Origin: Caldifarciminota bacterium
Lineage (GTDB): Bacteria > Hydrothermota > Tepidihabitantia > Tepidihabitantales > Tepidihabitantaceae
Assembly (NCBI GenBank): GCA_016935775.1
Contig: JAFGQF010000206.1
Coordinates: forward strand, 1-14,698
Length of the DNA: 14,698 nt
Direction of reading: 5' to 3'
Shown here: piece after piece, positions 1 through 7,477 of the stretch
Numbering within the stretch: the first letter of the stretch is position 1
How the letters are laid out: the number at the start of each line of letters is the position of its first letter
Notes under the pieces: model-generated
Database searches by the model: none
Told to the model about the DNA's origin: nothing
What the model saw: only the letters and a program-made list of their open reading frames with translations
Translations under genes and position numbers: made by a program

Positions 1-293
1 ACCGCGATCGGGATGCGCACAAGCCAGGATATCTTGGGGATGAAGCGGGTGAAGTAGAGCGCGCCGACCAGCGCGATGGCAATCAGCCACAGCTTCTCGC
101 CGTGGCCGACCGGCTCGATCAGGTAGGGGACCAGGACCCGGTGGAAGTAGAAGGTGATTGCGTAGCCGTTGGCGAGGCCGACGAAGAGGTGCTCGGCGAA
201 GCGGTAGAAAGGGTTCTCCCGGTAGAGGAAGGAGAAGACGGCCAGCGTCAGGATCGCGGCTACCCAGACCCAGGGGTCGGTGGCGAGGTTCAT
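1..293 (-). CDS. Polytopic membrane protein of unknown function (3' end cut by window edge)
   Basis: The first 97 codons of a gene running off the left edge. It starts at the ATG at 293, preceded by a strong AGGAGG site 5 nt upstream, and this ATG overlaps the TGA of the upstream gene (ATGA). The visible protein is hydrophobic with about three membrane segments (around residues 8-23, 36-55 and 66-83) and aromatic-rich loops such as FLYRENPFYRFAEH. It is the last visible gene of a four-gene operon encoding only membrane proteins, so it is probably a subunit of the same assembly. I do not recognise the family. The reading frame, ribosome binding site and overlap make it a confident gene; its function is unknown. 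Confidence 0.85.
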   Translation of the reverse strand, partial: MNLATDPWVWVAAILTLAVFSFLYRENPFYRFAEHLFVGLANGYAITFYFHRVLVPYLIEPVGHGEKLWLIAIALVGALYFTRFIPKISWLVRIPIA

Positions 294-1174
294 TGCTTCC
301 TCCTGCGGGTGATGAAGAAGGCGAAGTTGCCGATGAGGATAAAAACCATGATCGCGATGTGGGCGGCGGTCTGGGAACTCATCGCCTCGGTCCCTTTGCG
401 CTGCAGGTCCCAGTCAAGCCCGAGCGCGGCCATCTTCTCGGCGGTGAGCTGTTCGTACTCGGCCGCGCCCTTCATCCCGGCCAGCATCCCGGTGAACTGG
501 CCCGAGTTGAGGTAGGGGTAGAAGTCGGCGGCCGACACCGCGGTTATGCCGCAGCCCATGTGGACGCCGAACTGGGTGTGGGCGTAGTTCACCCAGGAGA
601 GCGGGACCGACGAGCCGGCGATGGACACGACGATGCCCATGTCGTCGTAGTTCTTCAGGCCGGCCATTATCGGCAGGGTGTCGGTCCGGTTGCCGAAGTA
701 GTCCACCGGGAAGACGTTCGTCACTCGCTCGCCCAGCCCGAGCAGGATGGTGATGAACGGGGTGGACCAGCCCCAGTTGACGCAGTCGCGGCCGTAGACT
801 ATTGAATCCTCCGGCGTCTCGGCGCGGGAGTTGAACTCCTCGAGTACCTGGCGCAGGCCGGACTCGGCCAGCCCCAGGCTCATCACCGAGCTGACGCAGA
901 GCACGCCGACCTTGCGTTTGGTGGCGAAGGCGTGGCGCAGCAGCGAGATGTACATCGGGTGCAGTTCCGGCTCGGTGTCGGGCGTGTAGTCGACCGAGAT
1001 GACCAGCGCCTTGTCCTCGGGCATCGTATCGATGTAGGCGAACATCATCTTGACCGGCGGCATCGCCTCGGGCTTGATGCCGAAGGGCACCAGCAGCGGG
1101 ATCATCACCACCAGCCAGATAACGACGTAGATCCAGCGCCGGTCGATGGCGAGCAGCTTGTCCCAGAACTTCAC
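290..1174 (-). CDS. Membrane-anchored protein with a large alpha/beta domain between two helices, unknown function
   Basis: A 294-residue protein. I chose the GTG at 1174 rather than the in-frame ATG at 1195: the GTG overlaps the upstream TGA (GTGA) and has GGAGG 6 nt upstream, whereas the ATG would sit inside the upstream gene ahead of that site. One helix (about residues 14-32) follows a basic N-terminus. A soluble domain of roughly 235 residues comes next, then a second helix (about 271-289) and a basic tail RRRKQ. By the positive-inside rule both termini are cytoplasmic and the domain is outside. The domain alternates strands and helices (ALVISV, VGVLCVSS, GIVVSIAG) and ends with a Gly-rich stretch, FTGMLAGMKGAAEYE, resembling the C-terminal part of the Fn3/alpha-beta protein encoded at 1861-2952. 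No catalytic motif is recognised. The next gene follows with a 4-bp overlap. Confidence 0.88.
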   Translation of the reverse strand: MKFWDKLLAIDRRWIYVVIWLVVMIPLLVPFGIKPEAMPPVKMMFAYIDTMPEDKALVISVDYTPDTEPELHPMYISLLRHAFATKRKVGVLCVSSVMSLGLAESGLRQVLEEFNSRAETPEDSIVYGRDCVNWGWSTPFITILLGLGERVTNVFPVDYFGNRTDTLPIMAGLKNYDDMGIVVSIAGSSVPLSWVNYAHTQFGVHMGCGITAVSAADFYPYLNSGQFTGMLAGMKGAAEYEQLTAEKMAALGLDWDLQRKGTEAMSSQTAAHIAIMVFILIGNFAFFITRRRKQ

Positions 1175-1851
1175 TTGCCACCTCCGCCCAGCCATCCGCG
1201 TTCAATGCCGAGGATTATTTTGAGCGAGGTGGCCATTGTCCCGAGACCGACCCCGAACATTATGCCGCGCTTGGCGGCGGTGTTGGGCACGGTCAGGATC
1301 CACTCGGCGAACTCGGGCAGCGGCTTGATGAGCATCCGGCCGAGCGGCACCGCACCGAGCATCAGAATGAAGGCGGCGATGAGCAGCAGCGTCGCCTCGA
1401 AGTTGCGGGCCCGGAATGCCCGGTAAGCGGCCGAGGCCATGAAGAACGCCAGCAGGGCGAACATCGTCGCGGCCAGCGGCACCATCATGTTCTCGTAAAG
1501 CACCTGGATGTGGAAAGTGCCGAGGAAGCGGCCGACGCCGCCGGCGCGGAACAGGATGCCGGGCGAAGCCGGGTCGATGCCGCCGAACAGGCCGAGGATG
1601 GCGCTGACGACCAGGGTGATGAGCGTGACCCAGGAGAACGGCCAGTGCTCGGCCTTGCGCCGGATCTTGATCAGGTGGTGGCGGATGATCGAGCCGACCC
1701 CGAGCACGAGGCTGAACGCGGTGATGATGCGGATGACGTCGTTGCGCATCACCTCGTCGACCCCGCGCACCGCCGGGTGGGGGATGACGAACGCGGCGGC
1801 CCCGAAGATGCCCAGGACAAGGACGAGCAGCAGTGGTAGTCTTCGCTGCAC
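1171..1851 (-). CDS. Polytopic integral membrane protein, unknown function
   Basis: A 226-residue, very hydrophobic protein starting at a GTG (1851). Its ribosome binding site GGGAGG overlaps the stop codon of the upstream gene at 1861, a sign of tight coupling. About six membrane segments can be drawn: residues 5-22, 38-57, 72-92, 119-142, 153-170 and, more weakly, 194-212. The basic stretch after the second helix (RHHLIKIRRKAEH) suggests a cytoplasmic loop. The C-terminus is Gly-rich (GWLGGGGK). It lies between the Fn3/alpha-beta protein and the two-helix protein, so it may be the membrane core of a complex. No transporter or enzyme signature is visible and I do not recognise the family. 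Confidence 0.86.
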   Translation of the reverse strand: MQRRLPLLLVLVLGIFGAAAFVIPHPAVRGVDEVMRNDVIRIITAFSLVLGVGSIIRHHLIKIRRKAEHWPFSWVTLITLVVSAILGLFGGIDPASPGILFRAGGVGRFLGTFHIQVLYENMMVPLAATMFALLAFFMASAAYRAFRARNFEATLLLIAAFILMLGAVPLGRMLIKPLPEFAEWILTVPNTAAKRGIMFGVGLGTMATSLKIILGIERGWLGGGGK

Positions 1852-1860
1852 AGTTCCTCC

Positions 1861-2952
1861 CTAGAAGATGTCGATGACCGGCACGCCCGCGGTCAGCTGG
1901 AGGATCGTGCCGATGATGATCAGGCCGAGAATCAGGAGCTTGGACCAGTCCTGGCCCTTGATGGCGCCCAGGAGCAGCGGCTCGTGTGACAGGTAGGCCG
2001 ACGCGGCGTAGAGCTCCTCGCCGATCAGCGTGTAGTCGCAGGCGGTGATGAAGAACGGAAGCTGGCCGATGGCGTCGGTGCCGGCGATCTGGACAGCGCC
2101 GGTGGACGCGCCGGTTTCGGCCAGGATCAGCGACTCGGCCCAGAACATCCCCATCAGGAAGTTGGTCGCCGGCTTCTCACGGACCATTATGCCGTCGACC
2201 GCCGCGGCGTAGGCAAACTGCTGGTCGGTGACGTAGAAGACCATGTCCGGGTTGAACGCGTCGGGCCGGCCGGCCGACGTGTAGGCTTCCTTGACCACTT
2301 CGCGCGCAACGGTGTAGACGATCGGGTCGCGGTTGGGCACGATCAGCGGGGTGCCGAACTTGGCGGTCTTCTTGGCGACCTCGCCAAGGATGTTGAGCGC
2401 GGCGATGGTCGCGACGTCGGCGATGGACGACAGCCCGGGGACGTAGAGGATGGGACGGCCCATCTCGGTTGCGCGGCCGAGCGCTTCCTCGACCGCGTCG
2501 AGCCCGCCGATGCGGCGGATGAAGAGCTTGCGGCCGGAGCGGGCCTGGAAAGTGAAGAAGACTATCAGAAAGGTGAAGATGAGCGAGCCGATGAGCGCGG
2601 TGGTCCTTTCAGAGTTGTACCACTGGGGCTTGCTGGCGGCCCAGGCCGACGGTTCGGAAACCGCGGCCGCGGTGTCGGAGACCGCCAGCACCGCGTACTG
2701 GTAGCGGGTGCCGTCCTCGGCCGCCTGGTCGTTGTAGCGGGCGATGAACCGGCCGACCATCGTGAGGGTGTCCCATTCCACAGCGCCATCGGCGCGGCGC
2801 AGGACGCGGTAGCCGATTATGCCTTCGTCGGGCGAGCGGGTCCAGGTGACCTGGATGGTGCTGCCGCCGTCGTTGGGCCGGTCAGCGGCGGTCACCCCGG
2901 AGGCGGGGGCGATTCCGGCCAGCGTGACGGCGAGGGTCAGGGCTAAGAACAT
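1861..2952 (-). CDS. Signal peptide - Fn3 - TM - alpha/beta (DUF6754-like) membrane protein
   Basis: A 363-residue protein, first gene of the membrane operon. The ATG at 2952 has AGGAGG 7 nt upstream. Order of parts: a hydrophobic secretion signal (about 1-20, unusual in having no basic residue before the hydrophobic core); a fibronectin type III-like domain (about 28-108, with IQVTWTRSPDEGIIGYRVLR and a Tyr-rich YQYAVLAVSD strand); a helix (117-136); a basic segment RSGRKLFIRRIGG; an alpha/beta domain (about 145-335); and a C-terminal helix (338-356). The charge pattern puts the Fn3 domain outside and the alpha/beta domain in the cytoplasm. The overall architecture resembles proteins I recall as DUF6754, but I cannot verify this. 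Its function is unknown; the operon context suggests a cell-envelope complex. A promoter lies at 3019-3046. Confidence 0.88.
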   Translation of the reverse strand: MFLALTLAVTLAGIAPASGVTAADRPNDGGSTIQVTWTRSPDEGIIGYRVLRRADGAVEWDTLTMVGRFIARYNDQAAEDGTRYQYAVLAVSDTAAAVSEPSAWAASKPQWYNSERTTALIGSLIFTFLIVFFTFQARSGRKLFIRRIGGLDAVEEALGRATEMGRPILYVPGLSSIADVATIAALNILGEVAKKTAKFGTPLIVPNRDPIVYTVAREVVKEAYTSAGRPDAFNPDMVFYVTDQQFAYAAAVDGIMVREKPATNFLMGMFWAESLILAETGASTGAVQIAGTDAIGQLPFFITACDYTLIGEELYAASAYLSHEPLLLGAIKGQDWSKLLILGLIIIGTILQLTAGVPVIDIF

Positions 2953-3018
2953 CTTGGTTCCTCCTCAGGAGAAGGTAGTCACGATCACGTCACGGGCTAT
3001 GCTGCCGGTCAAGCGTCG

Positions 3019-3046
3019 AGTCTATTGAAACCGCCCGGCAAGTCAA
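3019..3046 (-). promoter_or_regulatory. Predicted sigma70-type promoter of the membrane-protein operon
   Basis: On the minus strand, TTGACT (3041-3046) and TAGACT (3019-3024) are separated by exactly 16 bp. This lies in the 142-bp gap between the UPF0282 gene and the Fn3 protein gene. The predicted transcript start is about 60 nt before the ATG at 2952, leaving room for the AGGAGG site. It is by eye only, and the -10 matches consensus at 4 of 6 positions. Confidence 0.5.
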
Positions 3047-3094
3047 ACGGCCGGGGTCGTCGGTGGGCCGGCACGGCTGGCAATGTCTCTTGCG

Positions 3095-4105
3095 TCAGGC
3101 GACCCAGCGGTCGAGGTCGCGGAGCAGGGACTTCTTCGTCTTCGGGTCCGGCGCGGCGCGCTCGACAGCCGTCCGGCAGGCGTTGAGGTCGAGCGGCGCC
3201 CATTTCTTCCATTTCGTCGGGCCGTGGTCCTGCAGTCCCCTGAGCACCGCGCTGGCGTTACCGGCAAGCTCGGCCGCGCTGCCGAACTCCTTCTTCAGTT
3301 GCCTTGCCTTGTCGTAGGCAAGCCGGTAGAAGGCCGGGTAGCGGTAGTCGCGGCAGTGGTGGTGGTCGAAGACCAGGGTCTTGAGCCCCTTGGAGTGGAG
3401 GATGCGGCAGACGTTGATGACGCTTCTGACGAGGTCCAGGTCGGTTTCGAGCTGGCCGAGCAGGATGGTCGGGTAGCCGTCGAGAATCACGGTCCGGGCG
3501 CCGCTGTTCGCGACGAACTCGGCCGTGCCGGTGAACGTCGGGCCGCAGACGTCGGACGTGAAGAGCAGTTCTTCGCGGCCGCGCTTCACTTCGACCATCA
3601 CCACCGTGCCCGGCTCGGCGTTCTCCTCGCCGTGCCAGGCCGGTTCCGAGAAAGCTACCTCGGTGCGGCCGAACTTGAAGCGCCGGCCGTCGCACCAGAC
3701 GGTCTCGTCGGGCAGTCCGGCGATGGTCGCGTGGAACCGTTCGGCCCGGGCAAGCTGTTTCGGCGGCAGGTCGTCCAGCGCCTTGGCGAAGAGCACCTTG
3801 CCGGCGTAGACCCCGGGGTCGCGGGCGTCGAGGAAGTGGTCGAGGTGGTAGTGGGAGACGACGATGGCCTTCGCCTTCGCGGCCGCCGCGCGACAGGCGT
3901 CGAGGTAGCGGGCCTCGAGCGCCCGGCGCTCGGGCTCGGGCAGTGGGAACGAGGCGCTCTCGGCGGACGCTCCCGGGTCGATGCAGACAACGACATCGGG
4001 CGTGGTGACGAGGGTGCACTGGCCCATCACCCCGAACGAGTCGAACGCGACGTACTCGGGTTGGACCTTCGGGCCGCCACCGATTACCGGGTCGGTGAGT
4101 TTCAC
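3095..4105 (-). CDS. MBL-fold metallo-hydrolase, UPF0282-like
   Basis: A 336-residue protein starting at GTG 4105, which overlaps the cdsA stop (GTGA). There is no clear ribosome binding site, so translation is probably coupled. The metallo-beta-lactamase metal-binding motif HYHLDH is at residues 85-90, followed by further likely ligands H158 (PAWHGEE) and D185 (FTSDVCGP), and a late DHHHCRDY at 247-254. The IDPGAS strand before the motif, LDGYPTILLG and the DHHHCRDYRYP segment resemble the UPF0282 family, known mainly from archaea. The substrate is unknown. It is the last gene of the rplM-cdsA operon, where dxr or rseP often follow cdsA in other bacteria. The same frame stays open upstream to 5212, but that extension lies antisense-frame over cdsA and is not coding. 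No convincing terminator is seen after it. Confidence 0.88.
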   Translation of the reverse strand: MKLTDPVIGGGPKVQPEYVAFDSFGVMGQCTLVTTPDVVVCIDPGASAESASFPLPEPERRALEARYLDACRAAAAKAKAIVVSHYHLDHFLDARDPGVYAGKVLFAKALDDLPPKQLARAERFHATIAGLPDETVWCDGRRFKFGRTEVAFSEPAWHGEENAEPGTVVMVEVKRGREELLFTSDVCGPTFTGTAEFVANSGARTVILDGYPTILLGQLETDLDLVRSVINVCRILHSKGLKTLVFDHHHCRDYRYPAFYRLAYDKARQLKKEFGSAAELAGNASAVLRGLQDHGPTKWKKWAPLDLNACRTAVERAAPDPKTKKSLLRDLDRWVA

Positions 4106-4914
4106 GGCAGGTAGACCCGCAGCAGCCAGTACCAGGCCGGGATGGTGAACAGCAGCGAGTCTACCCGGTCGAGGAAGCCGCCGTGCTCGCCGAGCGCGGT
4201 CGAGCTGTCCTTGACCGCGACCGCGCGCTTGAAGATCGATTCGAACAGGTCGCCGACCTGGGAGAGCGTGCCCAGCCCGATGCCGACCACTGCCAGGAAC
4301 TGCCAGGGACGGTCGGCGAACGGCGAGAACCGGGAGAGGAAGAGAGCGGCGAACGCGGCGGACACGACCAGCCCGGCGAGGAATCCTTCCCAGGTCTTCT
4401 TCGGGCTTAGGGCGGGCATCAGTTTCGTGCGGCCGAAGAGCCGGCCCGCGCCCCAGGCCGCGGTGTCGTTGAGCCAGGTGGCGAGCAGCGGGAACATCAC
4501 CAGCCAGGGCGAGAGGCCCTGCGCACCGACCGTTTCGCGGACCAGCACGAGGTGCGCGGGCAGGAAGCCGGTGTAGACGAGGATGAACACCGAGTAGACC
4601 GGGGTGCGCGGGCGCGGGTCGGCGAGCAGTACCGACAGTACCAGCACGACCGCGAAAGGCGCGGCGAGGTAGCCGGGCAGCCAGCCGAGCCAGGCCGCGG
4701 CCACGGTCGAGGCGTTGAGCAGACCCAGCAGCCAGGGGTTGAGCTCGATGCCGGCCGGCCGCAGCAGCCGGATGAACTCGAGGGTGGCGAGCACCGACCA
4801 GGCCGCGACCAGCACGGCCAGCGACCAACCGGGCGCGCGCATCACCAGCAGGAAGACGGCCAGCGCGAGCGCCCCGCCGATGAGCACCCGGCTGAGAGTG
4901 CCGCCGAGTTTCAT
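4102..4914 (-). CDS. cdsA: Phosphatidate cytidylyltransferase (CDP-diglyceride synthase)
   Basis: A 270-residue inner-membrane enzyme that makes CDP-diacylglycerol from CTP and phosphatidic acid, the branch point to bacterial phospholipids. Eight or so hydrophobic segments cover the protein. The C-terminal family signature spans residues 226-252: SIFKRAVAVKD, then EHGGFLDRVD, with the conserved Lys-Asp pair and the HGG-x-x-DR-x-D core. A further conserved segment, LNDTAAWGAGRLFGRTKL followed by SPKKTWEG, is typical of the family. In the signature, Glu stands where Gly or Ser precedes HGG in many homologues. The ATG at 4914 overlaps the uppS stop by 4 bp (ATGA). Its position right after uppS is the classic arrangement, supporting shared regulation of isoprenoid-carrier and phospholipid synthesis. 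Confidence 0.95.
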   Translation of the reverse strand: MKLGGTLSRVLIGGALALAVFLLVMRAPGWSLAVLVAAWSVLATLEFIRLLRPAGIELNPWLLGLLNASTVAAAWLGWLPGYLAAPFAVVLVLSVLLADPRPRTPVYSVFILVYTGFLPAHLVLVRETVGAQGLSPWLVMFPLLATWLNDTAAWGAGRLFGRTKLMPALSPKKTWEGFLAGLVVSAAFAALFLSRFSPFADRPWQFLAVVGIGLGTLSQVGDLFESIFKRAVAVKDSSTALGEHGGFLDRVDSLLFTIPAWYWLLRVYLP

Positions 4915-5606
4915 ACCCGTCCGAAGCGGCGCTGGCGGCGGCCGTAGTCCTCGACGGCCGCGACGAGCCCGTCCCGGCGGAAGTCGGGCCAGAGGGTCTC
5001 GGTGAAGTAGAGCTCGGTGTAGGCGAGCTGCCAGAGCAGGTAGTTGGAGATGCGTTGCTCGCCGCCGGTGCGGATGAGGAGGTCAGGGTCGGGCAGTTCC
5101 GGGTCGTAGAGCAGCCGCGCGAAGTCGTTCTCGGTCGCCGGCGGCGAACCCGACTCGACCGCCCGGCGGCAGGCGTCGACCAGCTCGGCCCGGCCGCCGT
5201 AGCTGAGGGCAAGGGTGAACACCAGCCCGGTGTTGCCGGCGGTGGCGTCGACCAGCCGCGCGAGCCGGAGCCGGACCGATTCCGGCAGGTCGGCGGTGCG
5301 GCCGATGGTCTTCACCCGGACGTTGTTCTTCATCAGGCCGTCCTGCTCGGCGTCGATGCTCGCGGCCATCAGCTGCATCAGGGCGTTGACCTCGGATTCG
5401 GGCCGGTGCCAGTTCTCGGTCGAGAACGAGTAGACAGTCAGGAAACCGATTCCGAGGTCCGAACTCGCCTTGACTACATCGTGCAGGGCCTTGACCCCTT
5501 CGCGGTGGCCGAGCGCGCGAGGCAGCCCGCGCTGTCGCGCCCAGCGGCCGTTGCCGTCCATGATCGCGGCGACGTGGCGGGGGACCTTGAGCGGCGGTTC
5601 GGCCAT
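4911..5606 (-). CDS. uppS: Isoprenyl transferase (undecaprenyl diphosphate synthase type)
   Basis: A 231-residue cis-prenyltransferase that extends farnesyl diphosphate with isopentenyl diphosphate to the lipid carrier used in peptidoglycan and surface polysaccharide synthesis. Visible motifs: MDGNGRWA at 16-23 with the catalytic Asp (D17), SFSTENW at 60-66, and DLLIRTGGEQRISNYLLWQL from residue 175, with the diphosphate-binding arginines (R179, R185) and E198 after it. The length is normal for bacterial enzymes, so a C55-type product is likely, though chain length cannot be read from sequence alone. The ATG at 5606 has GGGAG 7 nt upstream. A 41-bp gap separates it from frr, the widest internal gap of the operon, and it overlaps cdsA downstream. 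Confidence 0.95.
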   Translation of the reverse strand: MAEPPLKVPRHVAAIMDGNGRWARQRGLPRALGHREGVKALHDVVKASSDLGIGFLTVYSFSTENWHRPESEVNALMQLMAASIDAEQDGLMKNNVRVKTIGRTADLPESVRLRLARLVDATAGNTGLVFTLALSYGGRAELVDACRRAVESGSPPATENDFARLLYDPELPDPDLLIRTGGEQRISNYLLWQLAYTELYFTETLWPDFRRDGLVAAVEDYGRRQRRFGRV

Positions 5607-5647
5607 CGGTCAGCTCCCTTCCGGGGCCGGCGCGGCGACGCGGGGCG

Positions 5648-6205
5648 TCACCGCTCGAGGATTTCGGTTTCCTTCTGCTTGAACAGCTCGTCGAGCCGGG
5701 CGATGAGCTCGTCGGTTATCTCCTGGACCTTCTTGACCCCGGTCTTGGAGTCGTCCTCGGAGATGTCCTTGGCCTTTTCGAGCGACTTGATGCGGTCGTT
5801 GGCCTCGCGCCGGATGTTGCGAACCGCGATGCGGGCGTCCTCGGTGAGCTTGCCGCAGAGTTTCACCAGCTCGCGGCGCCGCTCCTCGGTGAGCGCCGGG
5901 ATCATTATCCGGACGAGGTTGGCCTCGACTTTGGGGTTGAGCCCCAGGTCGGACTTCTGCAGCGCCTTCTCGACCTCGGTGAGCAGGTTGCGGTCCCAGG
6001 GCTGGACCACGAGCTGGCGCGGCTCAGGCACCGAGATGCTGGCGACCTGCTTGAGCGGGGTCGGCGCGCCATAGGCCTCGACCTTGATGCCGTCGAGCAG
6101 TGCCGGGTTGGCGCGCGACGTGCGAATGCGGGCGAACTCGGCCTCGAGCACTTCGACCGACTTCTGCATCTTGGTGCGGAATTCTTTGTAGACGTTTTCT
6201 AGCAT
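5648..6205 (-). CDS. frr: Ribosome recycling factor
   Basis: A 185-residue RRF, the family's usual length. With EF-G it splits post-termination ribosomes. Conserved stretches are RTSRANPALLDGI (28-40), the hinge region YGAPTPL (45-51), and the C-terminal three-helix bundle residues with LTEERR (105-110) and the Arg-rich AVRNIRREAND (127-137). The ATG at 6205 lies inside the end of pyrH, a 7-bp overlap, so the genes are translationally coupled. The pyrH-frr order is highly conserved in bacteria. Nothing unusual is seen in the protein. Confidence 0.97.
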   Translation of the reverse strand: MLENVYKEFRTKMQKSVEVLEAEFARIRTSRANPALLDGIKVEAYGAPTPLKQVASISVPEPRQLVVQPWDRNLLTEVEKALQKSDLGLNPKVEANLVRIMIPALTEERRRELVKLCGKLTEDARIAVRNIRREANDRIKSLEKAKDISEDDSKTGVKKVQEITDELIARLDELFKQKETEILER

Positions 6206-6891
6206 ACGAGACTCCCGGTTGGTTTTCCCTTGATGATTCCGATGATAGCCCCCGGCTCCCGGATGTCAAAGATGTGGACCGGGAGGCGGCGCTCGCGGCA
6301 GAGGGCGAAGGCGGCGGCGTCCATCACCTTCAGGTTTTCGGCCAGCGCCCGGTCGTAGTCCAGCCGGCGGTAGAGCCTCGCCTCCGGGTTCCGTTTCGGG
6401 TCGGCCGAATAGACCCCGGCGACGTTGGTGCCCTTGAGCAGGGCGGCGCACTCAAGCTCGGCGGCGCGCAGGGCGGCGGCCGAGTCGGTGGAGAAGAACG
6501 GGTTGCCGGTGCCGCCGGAGAGGACCAGAACCCGGCCCGCTGCCAGTTCGGCCCGGCCGCGCTCGACCGAGTAGCCGGCGACGAACCCTTCGACCGGGCG
6601 GGCGGTGAGGTGGGTCACTTCGAGCTTCTTCCCGAGCCGGTCGGCCAGTTGGACACCGTTGACGACGGTGGCCAGCATCCCGGCGATGTCGGCCCGGACC
6701 CGGTCCATCCCGGCCGCATCGCGGCCGCGCAGGATGTTGCCGCCGCCGCAGACGAGCGCGAGGCCGACCCCGGCGCGGCGGACGCCAAGAACCTGGGCGA
6801 TGATTTTGTCGAGGAGGCCCGGCTCGGCGAATACCTCGCCGGACAGCTTCAGCAGGACCCGGTTGTAGCGAGGCCGGGAGCGGCTACTCAC
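6199..6891 (-). CDS. pyrH: UMP kinase
   Basis: A 230-residue amino-acid-kinase-fold UMP kinase converting UMP to UDP with ATP, feeding pyrimidine nucleotide and cell-wall precursor synthesis. Visible are VLLKLSGE (12-19), the nucleotide/phosphate loop CGGGN (48-52), and SGGTGNPFFSTDSAA (125-139), whose aspartate and surrounding residues bind UMP. The start is GTG at 6891, overlapping the tsf stop by 8 bp. A purine-rich AAGGTGG lies almost directly before the GTG, closer than is ideal, so initiation may rely on coupling to tsf. No better upstream start is available. The protein has an Arg-rich N-terminal extension (SSRSRPRY) before the first strand. Confidence 0.96.
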   Translation of the reverse strand: MSSRSRPRYNRVLLKLSGEVFAEPGLLDKIIAQVLGVRRAGVGLALVCGGGNILRGRDAAGMDRVRADIAGMLATVVNGVQLADRLGKKLEVTHLTARPVEGFVAGYSVERGRAELAAGRVLVLSGGTGNPFFSTDSAAALRAAELECAALLKGTNVAGVYSADPKRNPEARLYRRLDYDRALAENLKVMDAAAFALCRERRLPVHIFDIREPGAIIGIIKGKPTGSLVC

Positions 6892-7477
6892 CCACCTTGA
6901 AGCGGGCGAACCGGACGATCTTCGCGTTCTCGCCGAACTTGGCGATCTGCTCGGTCAGGTAGTCACCGACGGTCTTGTCCGGTTCCTTGACAAAGGGCTG
7001 CTCGAGCAGGCAGACATCGGCGTAGTACTTCTCGATCTTGCCCTGGACAATCTTCTCGACGATATTGGCCGGCTTCCTGGACTCGGCGACCTGCTCGGCG
7101 GCGATGCGCTTCTCGCGCTCGACCAGCTCGGCCGGCACGCCCGCGCGGTCGATGGCGACCGGGTCGGCGGCGGCGATGTGGAGCGAGATGTCGCGGACGA
7201 AGCGGCGGAACTCCTGGTTGCGGGCGACGAAGTCGGTTTCGACCGCGACCTCGACCAGCACCCCGAGCCGCTCGCCCGGGTGGATGTAGGCGTCGACGAG
7301 GCCGGCCGAGGTCGCCCGCTCGGCTTTCTTGGCGGCCTTGGCGATGCCCTTGGTGCGGAGAATCTCGATCGCCTTGTCGATGTCGCCGCCGCACTCGTCG
7401 AGCGCGCCCTTGCAGTCCATTATCCCGGCGCTGGTGCGCTGGCGGAGCTCACGGACCTTGTCCATCGGCTGGCTCAC
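6884..7477 (-). CDS. tsf: Elongation factor Ts (short form)
   Basis: A 197-residue nucleotide exchange factor for EF-Tu. The N-terminal UBA-like domain carries the signature LRQRTSAGIMDCKGAL (11-26), and the core carries TDFVARN (81-87), which contacts the EF-Tu nucleotide site. At about 200 residues it is the compact form with a single core subdomain, as in Thermus and many other phyla, not the 280-residue form of E. coli. The start is GTG at 7477, with GGGAGG a few nt upstream, and it overlaps the rpsB stop (GTGA). It sits between rpsB and pyrH as in most bacteria. Confidence 0.96.
   Translation of the reverse strand: MSQPMDKVRELRQRTSAGIMDCKGALDECGGDIDKAIEILRTKGIAKAAKKAERATSAGLVDAYIHPGERLGVLVEVAVETDFVARNQEFRRFVRDISLHIAAADPVAIDRAGVPAELVEREKRIAAEQVAESRKPANIVEKIVQGKIEKYYADVCLLEQPFVKEPDKTVGDYLTEQIAKFGENAKIVRFARFKVGE

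Noticed and set aside
2953..3094. Intrinsic terminator after the UPF0282 gene
   Set aside because: Only a weak GCCGG/CCGGC pair with a long loop and three T is present, which is not enough to call in such GC-rich DNA.
4106..5212. Upstream extension of the UPF0282 frame into a 705-residue protein
   Set aside because: It crosses cdsA and part of uppS on the same strand in a shifted frame and gives an Arg/Ala/Pro-rich product without family features. The GTG at 4105 with stop overlap is the sensible start.
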